A DNA stretch of 64,000 nucleotides from Aptenodytes patagonicus (lineage: Eukaryota; Chordata; Aves; Sphenisciformes; Spheniscidae). Below the pieces are notes generated by a model, which saw only the letters and a list, made by a program, of their open reading frames with translations, had not been told where the DNA came from and searched no databases. Shown one piece after another: positions 1 to 21,600 of the stretch (the first letter of the stretch is position 1; each line of letters begins with the position of its first letter). The stretch lies in assembly GCF_965638725.1 (NCBI RefSeq), contig NC_134951.1, positions 4,588,001 to 4,652,000 on the forward strand, given 5' to 3'. The position numbers were made by a program, and so were the translations under genes.

Positions 1-465
1 CAGCTGTACTCACGGGCTGCTCTGCATCCCCATTTTATCCGCAGTGAAGCGCGGAGGCCGTGTTCATTGCTGGATTTAATAGTCTGTCTACTGCAGAGAG
101 AGAAAAACTGTCTCGGAGGTGAAATTTCAGGTCGGGTTCCGAACACGTATAGAGGATACATTACATTTCCTTCGGGGACTTACACTGACTGATTCCTCCA
201 GCCAGTTTATATCCTCGGAGCTGACGTGCCCGCTTAAATATCTTGCGGTGACCCGGTGAGCGTGGCAGGGGCACACCAAAGGTTTCTCGGTTCGCTCCCC
301 CTCCTGCTGCCCCCGCTCAAGCCAGCCGCCGTGAAAACGAGAAATCTCCGGAAAATCAGGGGAAGGGGTGGGTTTGAGGAGCGTCTGAAGGGAAATGGGT
401 GCTGCTGAGCGTGCAGGGGCGGGGGAGGCTGTTCCGGCTGCAGACAGCAAGACAGCATAGAAGAT
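1..465. other. gene-free flank upstream of MCM3
   Basis: No open frame here resembles a known protein and I see no RNA gene. The sequence is of mixed composition and runs directly into the purine array. By mammalian gene order the next gene to the left would be PAQR8, but nothing of it is visible. Confidence 0.5.
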
Positions 466-1172
466 TTAAAAAAAAAAAAAAAAAAAAAAAAAGAAAAAGG
501 AAAAAAATAAAGGAAAAAAATTAAAAAAGAAAAAAGGGAAAAAAGGAAAAAAAGGGGGAAAAAGGAAAAAAAGGGGGAAAAAGGAAAAAAAGGGGGAAAA
601 AGGAAAAAAAGGGGGAAAAAGGAAAAAAAGGGGGAAAAAGGAAAAAAAGGGGGAAAAAAAGGGGGAAAAACAAAAAGGGGGGAAAAACAAAAAGGGGGGA
701 AAAACAAAAAGGGGGGAAAAACAAAAAGGGGGGAAAAACAAAAAGGGGGGAAAAACAAAAAGGGGGGAAGGGGAAAAAAGGGGGGAAGGGGAAAAAAGGG
801 GGGAAGGGGAAAAAAGGGGGGGAAGGGGGAAAAAAGGGGGGGGAAGGGGGAAAAAAGGGGGGGAAGGGGGAAAAAGGGGGGGGAAGGGGGAAAAAGGGGG
901 GGGAAGGGGGAAAAAGGGGGGGGAAGGGGGAAAAAGGGGGGGAAGGGGGAAAAAAGGGGGGAGGGAAAAGGGGGGGGAAGGGGAGGGGGAAAAGGGGGGG
1001 AAGGGGGGAAAGGGGGCTAAAGGGGGGGAAAAGGGGGGAAAGGGGGGGAAAAAGGGGGGAAAAGGGGGAAAAAGGGGGGGAAAGGGGGGGAAAAGAAAAA
1101 AGGGGAAAAAGGAAAAAAAGGGGAAAAAAGGAAAAAAAGGGGAAAAAAGGGGGGAAAAAAAAAGAAAGAAAA
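466..1172. repeat. homopurine A/G tandem array
   Basis: About 700 bp of nearly pure A and G on the plus strand. It begins with a poly(A) run and then passes through sub-arrays of different units: a ~19-nt unit of A and G runs at about 540-655, a ~17-nt unit carrying a single C (aaaaacaaaaaggggg) at about 655-765, then units with progressively longer G runs (5-8 G) to about 1080, and a final A-rich part. Only a few C or T bases interrupt it. The reverse strand gives long frames of Phe, Pro, Ser and Leu, which are artefacts of the pyrimidine composition. Repeated G runs could form G-quadruplexes and the mirror-like purine tract could form triplex DNA. Array length may be misassembled. Confidence 0.95.
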
Positions 1173-1579
1173 CAGCGACAGAGCACAAGACCCTTCGCTC
1201 CTGCCAACCTGCCGAATGTCGTACCCCACCCACTTACTCCAGGGGAGGGCCCGAAGGCTCGGGGAGGAAAACCTGAGCTTCCACCCTGATGCGGAGCGAG
1301 GTGCGAAACTCCCGCCGGAGCGGGACGAACAGCCGGGGCGCGGGGCGCGGCGGGGGCCCGTAACGTTCCCCGCCGTTTGGGGGGCTCCTGCCCCCGGCAG
1401 GCGAGCCGAAAAGGGGGGAGAGAACTCCTGGACTCGCGCCGGGCCACGTAAAAAGGGAAAGCGACGCCCAGCCTGCACGCTTTGGGGTGAAAACGCCCGG
1501 AAACGGGGCTCCCCAACACGCAACAGGAAAATAAAATCAAAAGTGGTTCCCGCCCCGGGTGCCCCCCCGCCCCCCCGCG

Positions 1580-1800
1580 CGCTGATTGGCTGGCGCTCTG
1601 TGCGCGTCGCTCCCTCGAACTCTATCGCTGCCCCATTGGCTGGCGCGGGGCGGTGCTGACCAATGAGAAGCGCCGGCGGGGGGCGGGGCAGGAGGGAGGC
1701 GGGACTCGCGCTCGGTGGCGCGAAAGGCTCCCGGTTTTGGCGCCAAGCGGGAGCGCGGCTGCAGCCGGCGGCGGCGGCGGCGGCGGCGGCGGGGGGGTGG
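1580..1800 (+). promoter_or_regulatory. MCM3: MCM3 core promoter: CCAAT boxes, E2F sites, CGG repeat
   Basis: A TATA-less, CpG-rich promoter. CCAAT boxes are seen as ATTGG at 1585-1589 and 1635-1639 and as CCAAT at 1660-1664. Two E2F-type sites follow: GGCGCGAAA at 1717-1725 and the palindromic TTTTGGCGCCAAG at 1735-1747. Nine CGG units lie at 1766-1792, probably in the 5' untranslated region. NF-Y plus E2F sites are the known arrangement of MCM gene promoters induced at G1/S. The transcription start is inferred to lie near 1740-1780; it cannot be read directly. Confidence 0.8.
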
Positions 1801-1935
1801 GATCGGATCGCACCGGGTCGGATCGCGGGCGCTGCCGGGGCCGCTGCGGGGCCGGGCCGGCTCCCCTCGGCTCTCACCGCCTCCCCCCTTGCAGAGGCAG
1901 CGGGATCTCCCCGGCCTCCCCGAGCGGCCGGCAGC

Positions 1936-11732
<9,797 letters not shown>

Positions 11733-12060
11733 GCCTCTGGGCGGAAGAGCCCAAGTTCTCGTGGACTCTCGGTCTGGAGACTCTTTACGTCTGCCTTCAA
11801 CTCTCTCCTGAAAGCTTCCTCTGGCTGAGCTGAACTTTGGGGAGCTCAAGTCTGTGCACTTTACAGTCCTTCCTCGCTGTGCATTGCTGGCACCAAAAAA
11901 GCCAGGAGCTCTGGAAGCTCTCTTACTGTTGCTGCCTCCAACTGGAGTATTCGGGAAGAGGTTTGTTTCTGCAAGGAGCCGAAAGGAAAAACTTAAATGC
12001 AAATTATCAATGTTCTTAATGTATTATTTTTAGCTTTGGTGGTAATAGTTCCAGCCTTTG

Positions 12061-12066
12061 AATAAA
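12061..12066 (+). promoter_or_regulatory. MCM3: MCM3 polyadenylation signal
   Basis: AATAAA lies 329 nt after the MCM3 stop codon and is the first such signal downstream. The 3' untranslated region would thus be about 350 nt, ending before the CR1 copy that begins near 12187. Confidence 0.8.
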
Positions 12067-12186
12067 AAAAATCTGGATTTGGGAATCCGACACTTAATAG
12101 CAGTGGTGATAAGAAGCAATATGGGAGCTCCACTGTTAGTAGTGAAGCTTTTATTTTTCTCCTTTTTTTTCCTTTTTTCCCTATTG

Positions 12187-12872
12187 CATAGAATCATAGA
12201 ATAGTTTGGGTTGGAAGGGACCTCTAAAGGTCATCTAGTCCAACCCCCCTGCCGTGGGCAGGGACATCTGCAACTCGATCAGGTTGCTCAGAGCCCCGTC
12301 CAGCCTGACCTGGAATGTTTCCAGGGATGGGGCATCCACCACCTCTCTGGGCAACCTGGGCCAGTGTCTCACCACCCTCAGCACAAAAAATTTCTTCCTT
12401 ATATCTAGTCTAAATCTACCCACTTTTAGTTTAAAGCCATTCCCCCTTGTCCTGTCGCAACAGGCCCTGCTAAAACATCTGTCCCCATCTTTCTTATAAG
12501 CCCCCTTTAAGCACTGAAAGGCTGCAATAAGGTCTCCCCAAAGCCTTCTCTCCTCCAGGCTGAACAACCCCAACTCTCTCAGCCTTTCTTCAGAGGAGAG
12601 GTGTTCCATCCCCCTGATCATTTTTGTGGCCCTCCTCTGGACCCGCTCCAACAGGTCTGTGTCTTTCTTCTGCTGAGGGCTCCAGAGCTGGACGCAGTGC
12701 TGCAGGGGGGGTCTCAGCAGAGCAGAGCAGAGGGGCAGAATCACCTCCCTTGACCTGCTGGCCACGCTGCTTTGGATGCAGCCCAGGATACGCTTGGCCT
12801 TCTGGGCTGCGAGCGCACATTGCTGGCTCATGTCCAGCTCTTCATCCACCAGGACCCCCAAGTCCTTCTCAT
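12187..12872 (-). mobile_element. CR1 LINE, 5'-truncated
   Basis: An uninterrupted frame (12235-12872, minus) runs from [18 protein letters not shown] through [14 protein letters not shown] to [20 protein letters not shown] and a stop after TAGGLD. The 3' tail with 'atagaatcatagaat' lies at the left edge. It belongs to the same subfamily as the copy at 43-45 kb, distinct from the '[13 protein letters not shown]' subfamily at 2.9, 13.9, 46.6 and 52 kb. It sits ~120 bp beyond the MCM3 polyadenylation signal. Confidence 0.93.
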
Positions 12873-13937
12873 AACCTAGATTTGCTTGTCTCACAAGTAA
12901 AGATGCCTAATGCTTGTCCTGTTGGCTGTGACCAGCCTCTTTTTCCTACCCACCTTGCGGAGGACAATTTCTGGTGATGCGGGGGCAAGTGTAGTCCGAC
13001 CTGCTCCATCACCCATGGGTCAGCTTGATTTCTAGGTTTCACAGCCCTGCTGGGAATTTTGGCCCCAAGCGGGTGGGAAGGACCTGGGATGCTCGGAGCT
13101 GCCCAGGGGACATGTCCCTGGCACAGGTGGGTTTGGTCTCCAGCTGCTCCTGCCTTCAGTCTGGGGTCATGCTTGTATGAATGTAACGGGGCCACCACAA
13201 ATGGGAGGAAACCTGTAGCAAAGAAAGGTCAAAGCTGCGGGGACCTGGGATCCTGCATCCCCTCTATGCCCTGCTGGCTGAGCCGCTGCAAGTCTTCCTG
13301 CGTCCTGTGGAAGGTAACCACAAGCTACTGAGACTGTAAAAGCCTGCCTTTGCTCTTGGGGGATTTGTTGAGCCGTCTTGCTTTCCGGGAACACAGAGGT
13401 GACCACTTCTTGGAGAAAGGCTCTTCCTAGAAACCAGCAAGCTCCCATGGTTTGGGATGATTTTCAAGAAAAGCTGAACGTGCAGTCAGACCAGTCTCGG
13501 CTGCTTGTGATGCCAGAGCCGCTGAAGGTTTGGGATTTTGTTTAATCGGGGTTGTGGTTTTTTTTTTTGTCTTCGCAAGTTTGAGGTTAAGCTTTGGAAA
13601 AGACCCTAATGAGCACAGGCTGTTCGCTGTTGTCCCTGCCCATCTCTGGTCACCTGCATGGTTCATGTGCCCTTGTTTCTGGATGCCGTAAATACTGATT
13701 TGAATAATAAAAACGTCTAGATACTATTTCTCCCATGACTTGCTGCTTACTTGGATTTAAACTGTTCCCACTTCTGAGGCTGTAACTCTGCAGTCTTCTG
13801 GGGACCTGTGCTGCTGTGGAAAGCCTTCAGGCAGCTGCCTGCCCCTTTGGGCTCAGGGATGGTGTTGGGCATGTCCTTCCACCATGGTGCCTTTGCCTTG
13901 GTGGACTTGCAGAAATGCCCTTGGGCTGGGCTGGTAA
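12873..13937. other. gene-free stretch
   Basis: No recognisable coding sequence or repeat. Short open frames here lack any family resemblance. Confidence 0.4.
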
Positions 13938-14943
13938 TAAAATCCAGTTGGCGGCCGGTCACGAGCGGTGTTCCCCAGGGCTCAGTACTGGGGCCGGTCT
14001 TGTTCAAGATCTTTATCGATGATCTGGACGAGGGGATCGAGTGCACCCTCAGTCAGTTTGCAGATGACACCAAGTTGGGCGGGAGTGTTGATCTGCTCGA
14101 GGGTAGGAAGGCTCTGCAGAGGGACCTGGACAGGCTGGATCGATGGGCCCAGGCCAATTGTACGAGGTTCAACAAGGCCAAGTGCCGGGTCCTGCACTTC
14201 GGCCACAACAACCCCATGCAGCGCTACAGGCTTGGGGAAGAGTGGCTGGAAAGCTGCCTGGTGGAAAAGGACCTGGGGGTGCTGGTCGACAGCCGGCTGA
14301 CCATGAGCCGGCAGTGTGCCCAGGCGGCCAAGAAGGCCAATGGCATCCTGGCCTGTATCAGAAATAGTGTGGCCAGCAGGAGTAGGGAAGTGATCGTGCC
14401 CCTGTACTCGGCCCTGGTGAGGCCGCACCTCGAATACTGTGTTCAGTTTTGGGCCCCTCACTCCAAGAAGGACGTTGAGGTGCTGGAGCGTGTCCAGAGA
14501 AGGGCAACGAGGCTGGTGAGGGGTCTGGAGAACAAGTCTGATGAGGAGCGGCTGAGGGAACTGGGGTTGTTTAGCCTGGAGAAAAGGAGGCTGAGGGGAG
14601 ACCTCATCGCTCTCTACAACTACCTGAAAGGAGGTTGTAGCGAGGTGGGGGTCGGTCTCTTCTCCCAAGGAACAAGCGACAGGACGAGAGGAAACGGCCT
14701 CAAGTTGCACCAGGGGAGGTTTAGCTTGGACATGAGGAAAAATGTCTTTCCTGAAAGAGTGGTTAAACATTGGAGCAGGCTGCCCAGGGCAGTGGTGGAG
14801 TCCCCATCCCTGGAGGTATTTAAAAGACGAGTAGATGAGGCGCTTAGGGACATGGTTCAGTGGGCATGGTGGTGTTGGGTTGACGGTTGGACTTGATGAT
14901 TTTAGAGGCCTCTTCCAACCTTAATGATTCTATGATTCTATGA
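13938..14943 (+). mobile_element. CR1 LINE with long intact ORF2 C-terminal frame
   Basis: An open frame continues without interruption from [19 protein letters not shown] through the reverse-transcriptase catalytic box FADDTKL, the thumb-like region and [13 protein letters not shown] to [14 protein letters not shown] near 14870. It ends in the 'attctatg' tail at about 14943. The 5' part (endonuclease and the first half of the reverse transcriptase) is absent. The frame extends upstream to 13808 into non-CR1 DNA, which is chance read-through. The intact frame suggests a relatively young insertion. Confidence 0.95.
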
Positions 14944-16570
14944 AATGTGGGCAGCTCCTGCCTCTCTCACCGCAGCTTTGTGACCTCTGCCCACCTGGAG
15001 CTACACGTGCTGGTGGCTCAGGGGCCTTGGTAGCATCTCATTGCACAGGGAGGGTGAGGGGGAAACTTCCATTTTTTTCTTTTGCAGACAGACCTGTTGA
15101 ATTATAAAAGCCTGAGTTCTGAGCTTCCCCTCATCCACCACAGCTGTGACAGCAGATTTTCAGGTTTGGAGGGGATTTTGTATGTTTGCAGCCTCCTAAA
15201 GATCTCTGGTTGGATGTATTGCACTTCTGCTGAGTGACCTCAGACCTACGGCCGGTGTCTGGCTTGTAAAACTGCAAAGATCGGTGAAGGTGAGTTAAAC
15301 ACCCAGATGGTCAGAGTTGTTCTGTCTCAGTGGTTTTATTACACAGCTCCGGTCCTGAGCTTTGTGGGGCTGGGAGGGAAGCTGGGCCAGCACCGTGGTG
15401 GCTCCATGCTGCAAAGCCCCTGGGCAGGAGTGGTGGGCCAAACGTACCCAGGAGTCTTTTTTTAGGGTCTAGGTGGTGTTACCAACTCATTCGTGGATAA
15501 AGGAAGCGACTTTTTTTTTCTGGAAAGGTGCCTGGGTGCTTAGAAAAAGTTCCCTGGTAATTTCTGCAGCTCCGACATTGCCTTGCTGTAGGAGCGGGGG
15601 TACTGTCATCCCCTTCCTCTCTCCCCGCTGCTCTCTGATTTTTGGAGGCTGTTCCTCTCCGCAGGTCACAGCAGGGAGCAGCGAGGGCATTTGGCGAGGG
15701 TGGCTTTTAGGAGCCATCTCCTTTGTCTCTTTCTGCTGAGGCCTTTGTGTTTTCCCTGCCCTTAGAGCTGAGGAACTGCTAATATTGTACTTCCTATAAC
15801 AAGACACCAGGAGGAGCTCCAGGGTAGGTAAAGCTCTGGTTTGTTTTACTATCCTGTAGCCTGGGATGGTAGGATGTAGCCATCTACCTCCTCCGTGTGC
15901 TGGTGGCCACCTCGGTTCATCCTTTGCAGGTGCTCAGGCCCTTGGGAGAGGGGTCTTTGCTGACAAGGGAAAAGCAAATCCCTGATCCTTGGAGAGAAGC
16001 TGACTTGGCTGGTGGGTCTGTGGATGGTCCGTAGCTCGTGGGACGGTTGGCGTGGGGACTGCGGACGGTGAGCAGAGCAGCTGGCTGGCAGCCACCAGGT
16101 CCTCCAGCATCCCTGCTCCCGAGTGCAAGCGCAAATCCCTGTTGTACGAGGGGGCAGGGACAGGTCTGTGCAAAAAGAGCTGGTAACTCGGTAGCTTAGG
16201 AAATGGAAGGCAGCAGGTAGATGTTTGCGAGGATGTGTAGGCAGAAGCACCACAAAGGCTGGGAATGCCTGGGAAGGCAACTTCTTCATTTAGCTGCTCT
16301 TTGGCCCACACGGGCTGTGTTCAGACCAAAGAAACGTACCCTCGAGTGCTCCCCACAGGGTTTGCTTTGGATAAACAAGCGTGTGGCTTCCTCGTCCCTG
16401 CCAAAGGAATTCAGGTAAGAGGTGCCATGCGGGGCTGGTGGGAGTAGGTGGGAGAGAAGTAGAAAGGTGTGGGACGCAAAGGAGCAACATCAGCTTGCTG
16501 TCAACATTAAGAAGATTGTTTTGGCAATGAGCGGTCAGCTAACCCTATGGATGGAAGATCTGGACCTACA
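14944..16570. other. gene-free stretch
   Basis: No coding sequence, RNA gene or clear repeat was recognised between the two CR1 copies. Confidence 0.4.
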
Positions 16571-16748
16571 GAGGCTGCCCAGGGAAGTGGTTGAGTCCCC
16601 ATCCCTGGAGGTATTTAAAAGATGAGTAGATGAGGCACTTAGGGACATGGTTTAGTGGTGGACTTGGCAGTGCTGGGTTAACGGTTGGACTCGATGATCT
16701 TAAAGGTCTTTTCCAACCTCGATGATTCTATGATTCTATGATTCTATG
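16571..16748 (+). mobile_element. CR1 LINE 3'-end fragment
   Basis: Only the last ~180 bp of the element: the codons for [16 protein letters not shown], a stop, the 3' untranslated segment and three copies of 'attctatg'. Confidence 0.93.
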
Positions 16749-17859
16749 ATCCCAAAGGCAGAGATGTTTGTGGGGATCAGCTGAACCTGACCAACAGCCT
16801 GAACCTGCAATGTTACCACAGAGGTCATCCAGTTCTCGGATGCTCATCCACACGGACACTGCTCTTATAAAATAAACAGTGCCAGGGCCCGGACTTGGGC
16901 ACTGCACCTCAGCTAGCTATATTATTGGATTGGTCCTTGGCACAGTTTTGATGGGCTTAACTAGCCCTCTGCCAAACGACTTTTGGCCATGATTCAGGAG
17001 TGTGCATGGGCCAAGAAGCAGTTGTGATATAACCACCTCGTTTTTGAGGTGGAGATTTTAATACTAGCAACATGGCCAGACTGTACCAATTGGCTTCTGT
17101 TCTAGCAAACAGTCTCTGCCACTATTTAATTTACTAATATTTGCTAATATTTACATAATATTATTTGCTATTATATTTCATTTCCAGGCTTTGTTCTTGC
17201 TGGTGAAAAAGAACCGATTGAAAATTCCGGAGTGGGTGAAAATGATGATGAAGTTTGTGAAACTTAGGGAAAAAAAAGGAAGGAGACCATAGAATAAAGA
17301 TTACAATTCTCAAGAGACCTGGCTTTGAGTACTGTTAGGGGCTCGATAGGGTAGATCCCATGGGAAGACAGCCTGGAAAAGAATTTCTAGATCTTGAAGA
17401 AATAATATTAAATGCAAACTGGGTGAAACAAATTTTGGATTCCTTTAGGTCATGATTCATCCGATACAGATGGGACTAAGTCTGGGCATCTGCAGGAGTT
17501 AGGATTAATTGGGATTAAGATTAATAAAGATTAACTGTGTTCTAAATGTGCCTGTTGCTCTCTGCTGAGTCTAAAGCAAGCCTAAATTGCCAAGCTCACC
17601 TCCAGGTGTCTTGGTTTTAGATGACTGAGGGCAGTTGAACTGAGCCAGTATATTGGATTCCTTCTGGGAAATCTTGGAGAAAGGATAAAGAAAACTGGAA
17701 AGAGAAAAAAGAAAAAGTGGGAGAAAGAAAAGGAGAAACCAGGGAAAGCCATAGTTCCCAGAAAGCTGCAGGGACAGGTAATCAAGCAAAAGTTGTATCA
17801 CAATAAAGCAATAGCAAAACTACAAGACAAATCATGCCAAGCCAAACTAATGCTGCTCT

Positions 17860-18680
17860 TTGACGGGTACTGGGATTTGGGGTTAGGAAATGAACTGTAG
17901 GTGTGTTTTATCTTGATGTTATTAAGCCTGTTAATACAGTTGCACATAACTCCTTCATAAGCATGCTAAAGAAGTGGTCTAGAAATGAAGTTATGAGGTG
18001 GTGGGTGAATACCTGCTTGGAAAAGCCCTACTTAGAGAGTAGTTGTGATATGGGGAGGATGAACAGAGCAGGATTCCCACAGGGGTCTGTCCTCTGTCCA
18101 GCACTGGTCACCCCTTTGGTTGGCAGGCTGGGTAAGGGAACAGAATATCTTCCTACTAACATTGGCAGGTGATGGCCAGTTGAGGAGGGCCATGAGCATG
18201 CAAAAGACGAAGTTGGAATTGAGGAAATAATATGAAATAAATAGCATCCAGTTCAATCAAGATGTGTATAAACCTTTGAACTAAAGTAGGGGAAATCATC
18301 TGCCTTAGTCGGAGACTGGAGGCTGATGGGGAGAGAATAGTCCTTTAGGAAGAGACTTGTCATTGAGCAAGTGGATCACAAGTTAAACATGAGCCAATAA
18401 GTGTCATGTTGGTGTCAAGAACCCGATATATTGGGATGTATAAAATGTTGTAGTCTAAAAGACACAGTAGTTTCAAAGAAGAAAGAAATAAGCTTTTTTC
18501 CTTGGCCACAGGAGAGAATAATGATCTTAATTTTAACATGCAGAGCTTCAGGAATAGGTTAGGCAATCACTGATCAGGAATGATTCAGGAAGAGGTGCTG
18601 CTACACTGGGGCTGAGCAAGAGGCCACGGATGCACTGAGCTCCTTTCCAAGATCCCTTCCAGCCCAATTTCCTATAACAC
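17860..18680 (+). mobile_element. ancient, heavily decayed CR1-like LINE
   Basis: A broken frame at 17903-18172 still shows reverse-transcriptase residues in order (FYLDVIKPVNTVAHN, then GFPQGSVLCPAL, corresponding to LDFSKAFDTVPH and [12 protein letters not shown] of younger copies). Further on, 'gtggatcacaagttaaacatgagcc' corresponds to the VDHKLNMSQ region, and 'cccttccagccc' near 18660 to the 3' end. Many frameshifts and stops. Element boundaries are approximate, and decayed LINE sequence may start earlier, from about 17.2 kb. Confidence 0.65.
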
Positions 18681-18699
18681 ACGGGGGAAATAGTGCACA

Positions 18700-21600
18700 G
18701 GGTACAAAAGTATGTGATGTTTCTGTAACCCTCCAGTTTGGCTATGTGATGCCATTCCAAAACACCATACGCTAAGAAGGGCTTGGACCCGGGGGCTCTG
18801 AAAGCAAAGGAGGCCAGCTACCTCCATGTCTTTGTGGCCTGACCTATGGAAGATCTACCAGGCAGCAGTGTACAGAGTGAGAATGCAAATGCAACCTATG
18901 TCATCTAAGGAAGAGCCTGTATGTGAGCGAGAGGTAGCTGGGCTTTTCCCAGAATGGCCCTGACAATGTGCTGACTAAAACTTACCTTGGTGGGAAAGAA
19001 TCAGAAAACAAAGCTCATCATGTCAGCGTGACCAGGACCAGCACCTGATTTTTTTAGATGAACCCTGCAAAATAAGTGAGAGCATAAATTTCAACTCCCA
19101 CCGGGAAATGGGGAGTGTGCAGCCTCTATTGAGGGACATCATGCTAATTTTGAGATTAAAGATGACAGGTAATAACAATAATGATTCAGGGAATCCAACT
19201 TGGGCAACCAAAGCATGTAGTGTCATACATTCCCTGTTGCCTCCTCTCAAGCCGTGGCCCTAATAATTTACCTGGTCTCGTCCCTTCTACATGGGAGCGA
19301 GAACAGGAGCCCTAGTTCTGGCTGGTTTGGGTTGGGTGACCCGATACAGAGAGCTTGCCCATCGGTGCCCTCATGCATCACCCGTCACCCAGCTCATCTG
19401 TCCTGCCACCAGGGCTTGGCCATGCACCAGAGGTGTGAATGCAGCGTCGGGTCACGCACCCAGGTGTTTTCCTGGTGCCTTATTTAACACACTGCACCTT
19501 AGTATTATATTTCCTAAGCCCTTAGTCCCCCCACTCTTCGCAGGGCTATTGATGCTAGAAATTAAACACCCGATTTATCTGCCTGCTGTGGGACGGGTGA
19601 GCACCCAGGCTGCAGGGACTAGGGGTGAAATCCCCACGCCAGCACCATCTGCATCAGCTAATCCCTGCCTTTCACTCAACCTGCAGCTCTGGCCAAACTC
19701 TGAAGCCAAGCCAGGGGTGGCAGCCAAAAATGAGGTTTGCCCATCGCCCATAGAGGGAGCCCGGAGGTGCCGCAGGTCCCCTCCGAGGGCCACCAGCAGT
19801 GACAGAGCTGAGGTCGCTGTTGTGCTGGAGCAGCGCATGCTGATGGCCCCATGCAGACGTTTTTTCTGCCAGTATCTGTGGCATGCTCGACCAGACATGT
19901 TTCCCCTCAAAATCTGGTCTTTCCAGTTCACGTCTCTCGGCTGTGGTCTACAACTTGGTCATGAGTCTTGTCGGTGTGATAAAGCACCATCAGCAAACCT
20001 CGCCGGGGGTAAGCACGGATGCGTACAGTCAGCTCTCTAAATCAGAAGGTAGTTGATTTTGTGGTGTCACATGTCATGAAGGGAAAAACCTGGGGTGGCC
20101 AGGGAGGCAGGAGTAATCTGCTGGAGGTACGGGCCCTGCCCTGTGCTTGTGCTTCAGCTGACCTGCTGAGCTCAGCCCTGAAATATTTATTTGGCCCTGG
20201 CATCCGGAGATTTCAGGGGTTGCAATTTCAGCCCCATTATCCCCTTTTCTGCTGCAGGCTATGGAAGGTCCTCTGATGTCCTTCAGCTGAGCTGGCTGAG
20301 ACACCTGCCCCCCAAAATGCTGCCTATTCTCATAGCAGAAATCCTGGTGGCTTGCTGGGATGCAGACACTGACACTGGGTCCAATGGACCCCATCTATGG
20401 GACAGTGTGGTTGTGGGGCAGAGGGTGCTAGAGAAACATTACTTCCAGATAAGTCCCGTTAATTTATTAGGGTTCCAGCCATATCTAGTGTCCCTAGCCC
20501 TCTCTCACGGCAGGGCACCTGCTTCCAAAGCAGAAAATGATCACGTCACTGAAGCGTGACTACCAGCTATGAATATTTGCAGAGTCGCGGCTGAGAAACA
20601 GCACTTGCTTTGCCCAGTAGCGAAGTCAGTGAAATGCAGGTCATGGTTCAGTGCGCGGTGTTTGTTCCTCTAAGTTCAAAGGCATTTGAGTAGTTTTGGT
20701 TTCTGTCTGCTCTGGAGTTTTAATTCCACGTTTCCTTGGAGGTAATTCAGGTGCCTCCTGTGAGGTGTGAAAGCTGAAAAGTTCAGAGGAGCTTAGAAGG
20801 ATGTGGCATCCAAGCCCAACCTGAAATCAGGCATGCCTTAAGCCTGAAGCCCCTGCAGTGTTACGAAAACCTTACCCTAAGTGTGTGATGAATCCTGCAG
20901 TGCAAACAGTGGTTTTCTTTATAGTAACTCAAGTGTAGAAGAGTTCTTGGTGAAATTAAAACTTCTCTTTGATTTCCAAGTCCCCATCCCTGCTCCAAGC
21001 CCTTGCAAGATGGGAGTGAAAACTTTTTGAGATAACGAGTATTTTTTCCTCCCTTATAATGATTCATGTTAGGTGACCTCTTTTAGATCAATTTTTCAGT
21101 GAACTTCAACTCAAGACAAGTTCAGCCGTAGGAAATTTCAGGTCAAAGAGGGAATCCTTGCTGAAGTTACAAGTCGCTGAAGACAGCAGATGTGAGTGGA
21201 AAGTGGTTGTCAGGGCTAATAACCCAGCGTTTAGCGTGATGATGTCATTGCTTCATCGCACGTAACAATTTCCGCTTAACCCTGTACCTGCAAAATCCAA
21301 CCCATTTTCATGGCAATGCCCTTTTCCTTTCACTGCGAGCGCTCAGGGGAAAAAAAGGGGGACAGTTTCTGGGCTATAAAAGTGGATTTCTGGTAATTCT
21401 AGCCTCTCTTGGTCTTCCACACTCCGTGTCTCAGAAGATGCATTCGTGGATATATAGATGTGAATAGTCAGAACAGGAACATGTGTCACAAAATTGATAT
21501 TACCTCAGGTGAACTTAGTAACCTGAAATACGAAAAATTTACATGAGATGAGTTGCTGGTCTCTGAACTGTCAGTTGAATCAGACCACAAAATCATGACA

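Noticed and set aside
234-1233. Long minus-strand frames rich in Phe, Pro, Ser and Leu
   Set aside because: They are translations of the pyrimidine strand of the A/G array; frames in several phases look alike and none has a plausible start or domain.
13808-14896. 362-codon frame as a host gene
   Set aside because: Nearly all of it is CR1 ORF2; the first ~40 codons are unrelated flanking sequence joined by chance.
19291-20040. 249-codon open frame
   Set aside because: No motif, signal peptide, domain or splice context is visible and composition is ordinary; probably a chance frame.
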